Assembly (NCBI GenBank): GCA_937958285.1
Contig: CALFXQ010000386.1
Coordinates: 1-5,991, forward strand
Reading direction: 5' to 3'
DNA length: 5,991 nucleotides
Source: an uncultured Fusibacter sp.
GTDB taxonomy: Bacteria; Bacillota; Clostridia; Peptostreptococcales; Acidaminobacteraceae
Shown here piece by piece: positions 5,290 to 5,991 of the stretch; position 1 is the first letter of the stretch, and each line of letters opens with the position of its first letter. Made by a program: the position numbers and the translations under genes. The notes below the pieces were generated by a model. It worked only from the letters and a program-made list of their open reading frames with translations, had not been told where the DNA came from and did no database searches.

Positions 5290-5991
5290 ATGCTAAATGC
5301 GAATCAGGTGTTGTTAAAACTTATCGAGCGATACGACTATGGCGGCGCATATACGTTGTTGGTCAATATGGGGCTAGAGCAGTCGGATTTAAGCTGCATT
5401 ATTAAATCATGTAGATATGCAATCAATTTCGACTTCGAAAGCGCAAAAGACACCCTTAACTCAATTTCTGATAAGTCAAAAGGCGATGCGGAGTATAAAC
5501 CTCTAATGGATAGCCTGAAGGCCCTGACACAGGGGGAGCCACGTGAAATGTTCTCCGAACTGATGGAGAATGTAAAAATCAAATTGATAAATGAAGAATA
5601 CATCGACTTTTTAGGACGGGTTTATCGACTTAAAGAAGCGATCTTCAAGTATATCTTTGTGAAAAAGCACATCGAACGCACAAAGTTTAGCATGAATGTG
5701 ATGATGATGTCTAAGCGCTATCAACTTAAAGTATTGCGAAAGCAGTATAAAATTTTCAATGGCAACTTGGAGTATGCATTAACAGTGTATTTCAACAAGT
5801 ACCAAAGAGATGACTACAAAGTAATAGAAATTGTAAGAGTACTGAACTCAGATCGTATGGATGCGCTTATAGAGTTGAGAAATGACAGTATAGTCGGCCA
5901 TGGATTTACAGGTGTCAGTCGAGACGATTTAACCCGTGTTTATGGTAATCCCTATAACGTACTAGATGATTTTAGAGTCTGCCTAGATAAG
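5290..5991 (+). CDS. Csm6-like HEPN-domain protein without CARF domain, 3' end outside window
   Basis: An open frame of 234 codons runs without a stop to the right edge. The ATG at 5290 follows GAGGTGA (5279-5285) and lies 11 nt after the pseudouridine synthase stop, so it is probably the last visible gene of that operon. The residues read like the HEPN half of Csm6, the cyclic-oligoadenylate-activated RNase of type III CRISPR systems. They are an N-terminal helical segment LIERYDYGGAYTLL (11-24), RYAINFDFESAKDTL (42-56), EEYIDFLGRVYRLKEAIFKYIF (102-123), and LRNDSIVGHGFTGVSRDDL (196-214). The last segment contains R197-N-x5-H204, an R-X6-H motif within the R-X4-6-H pattern of HEPN RNases. 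Csm6 proteins normally carry a CARF sensor domain before this region, and here there is no room for one. The likely function is a metal-independent RNase; its trigger is unknown. The Csm6 likeness is from recall of family motifs, not a search. A C-terminal extension may lie beyond the window. Confidence 0.75.
   Translation, partial: MLNANQVLLKLIERYDYGGAYTLLVNMGLEQSDLSCIIKSCRYAINFDFESAKDTLNSISDKSKGDAEYKPLMDSLKALTQGEPREMFSELMENVKIKLINEEYIDFLGRVYRLKEAIFKYIFVKKHIERTKFSMNVMMMSKRYQLKVLRKQYKIFNGNLEYALTVYFNKYQRDDYKVIEIVRVLNSDRMDALIELRNDSIVGHGFTGVSRDDLTRVYGNPYNVLDDFRVCLDK

Noticed and set aside
5337..5603. Minus-strand 88-codon open frame near the right end
   Set aside because: The plus-strand frame here is uninterrupted to the edge, has a good ribosome binding site and encodes recognisable HEPN-type segments, so the antisense frame is a shadow.
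1..5991. CRISPR array, transposase, tRNA or rRNA genes
   Set aside because: No regularly spaced direct repeats, transposase motifs, terminal inverted repeats or tRNA/rRNA signatures were seen on either strand.

Overview
The window looks like part of a chromosome from an anaerobic, low- to mid-GC bacterium of the Bacillota or a related Tenericutes-type lineage. The grounds are strong GGAGG-type ribosome binding sites, use of TTG and GTG starts, sigma-A-like promoters, intrinsic terminators with U-tracts, and an [FeFe]-hydrogenase maturation operon. TGA acts as a stop (end of the TM1266-like gene) and Trp is encoded by TGG, so the genetic code is standard. I cannot name the genus.

Left edge (1-505): the 3' part of a GNAT acetyltransferase gene on the + strand, converging on a hydrogenase-maturation operon. 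A long hairpin between them probably terminates transcription in both directions, and the stop codon of hydG lies inside it.

Centre (499-3440, minus strand): a three-gene operon reading right to left: a TM1266-family small ACT-like protein, hydE and hydG. The genes overlap by a few bases, with ribosome binding sites inside the preceding gene. HydG makes the CO and cyanide ligands of the H-cluster from tyrosine. HydE processes the organometallic intermediate. The scaffold GTPase HydF and the hydrogenase itself are not in the window. Ahead of the operon lies a leader of about 225 nt. It starts from a good TTGACA-N17-TAAACT promoter, contains several hairpins, and ends with a minus-strand intrinsic terminator about 40 nt before the first gene. 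A strong upstream pairing competes with the terminator stem, so the leader has the layout of a transcription attenuator or riboswitch. I recognise no known class in it.

Right part (3452-5991, plus strand): a divergent promoter drives a two-domain GNAT acetyltransferase, then an RluC/RluD-family pseudouridine synthase (19 nt gap), then, 11 nt further on, a gene cut by the right edge. The visible 234 residues of that gene resemble the HEPN RNase half of the CRISPR type III effector Csm6, including an R-X6-H motif. No CARF sensor domain lies in front of it and no CRISPR array is visible.

The two most notable items are the unexplained hyd leader RNA and the apparently CARF-less Csm6-like HEPN gene in an operon with an RNA-modifying enzyme.
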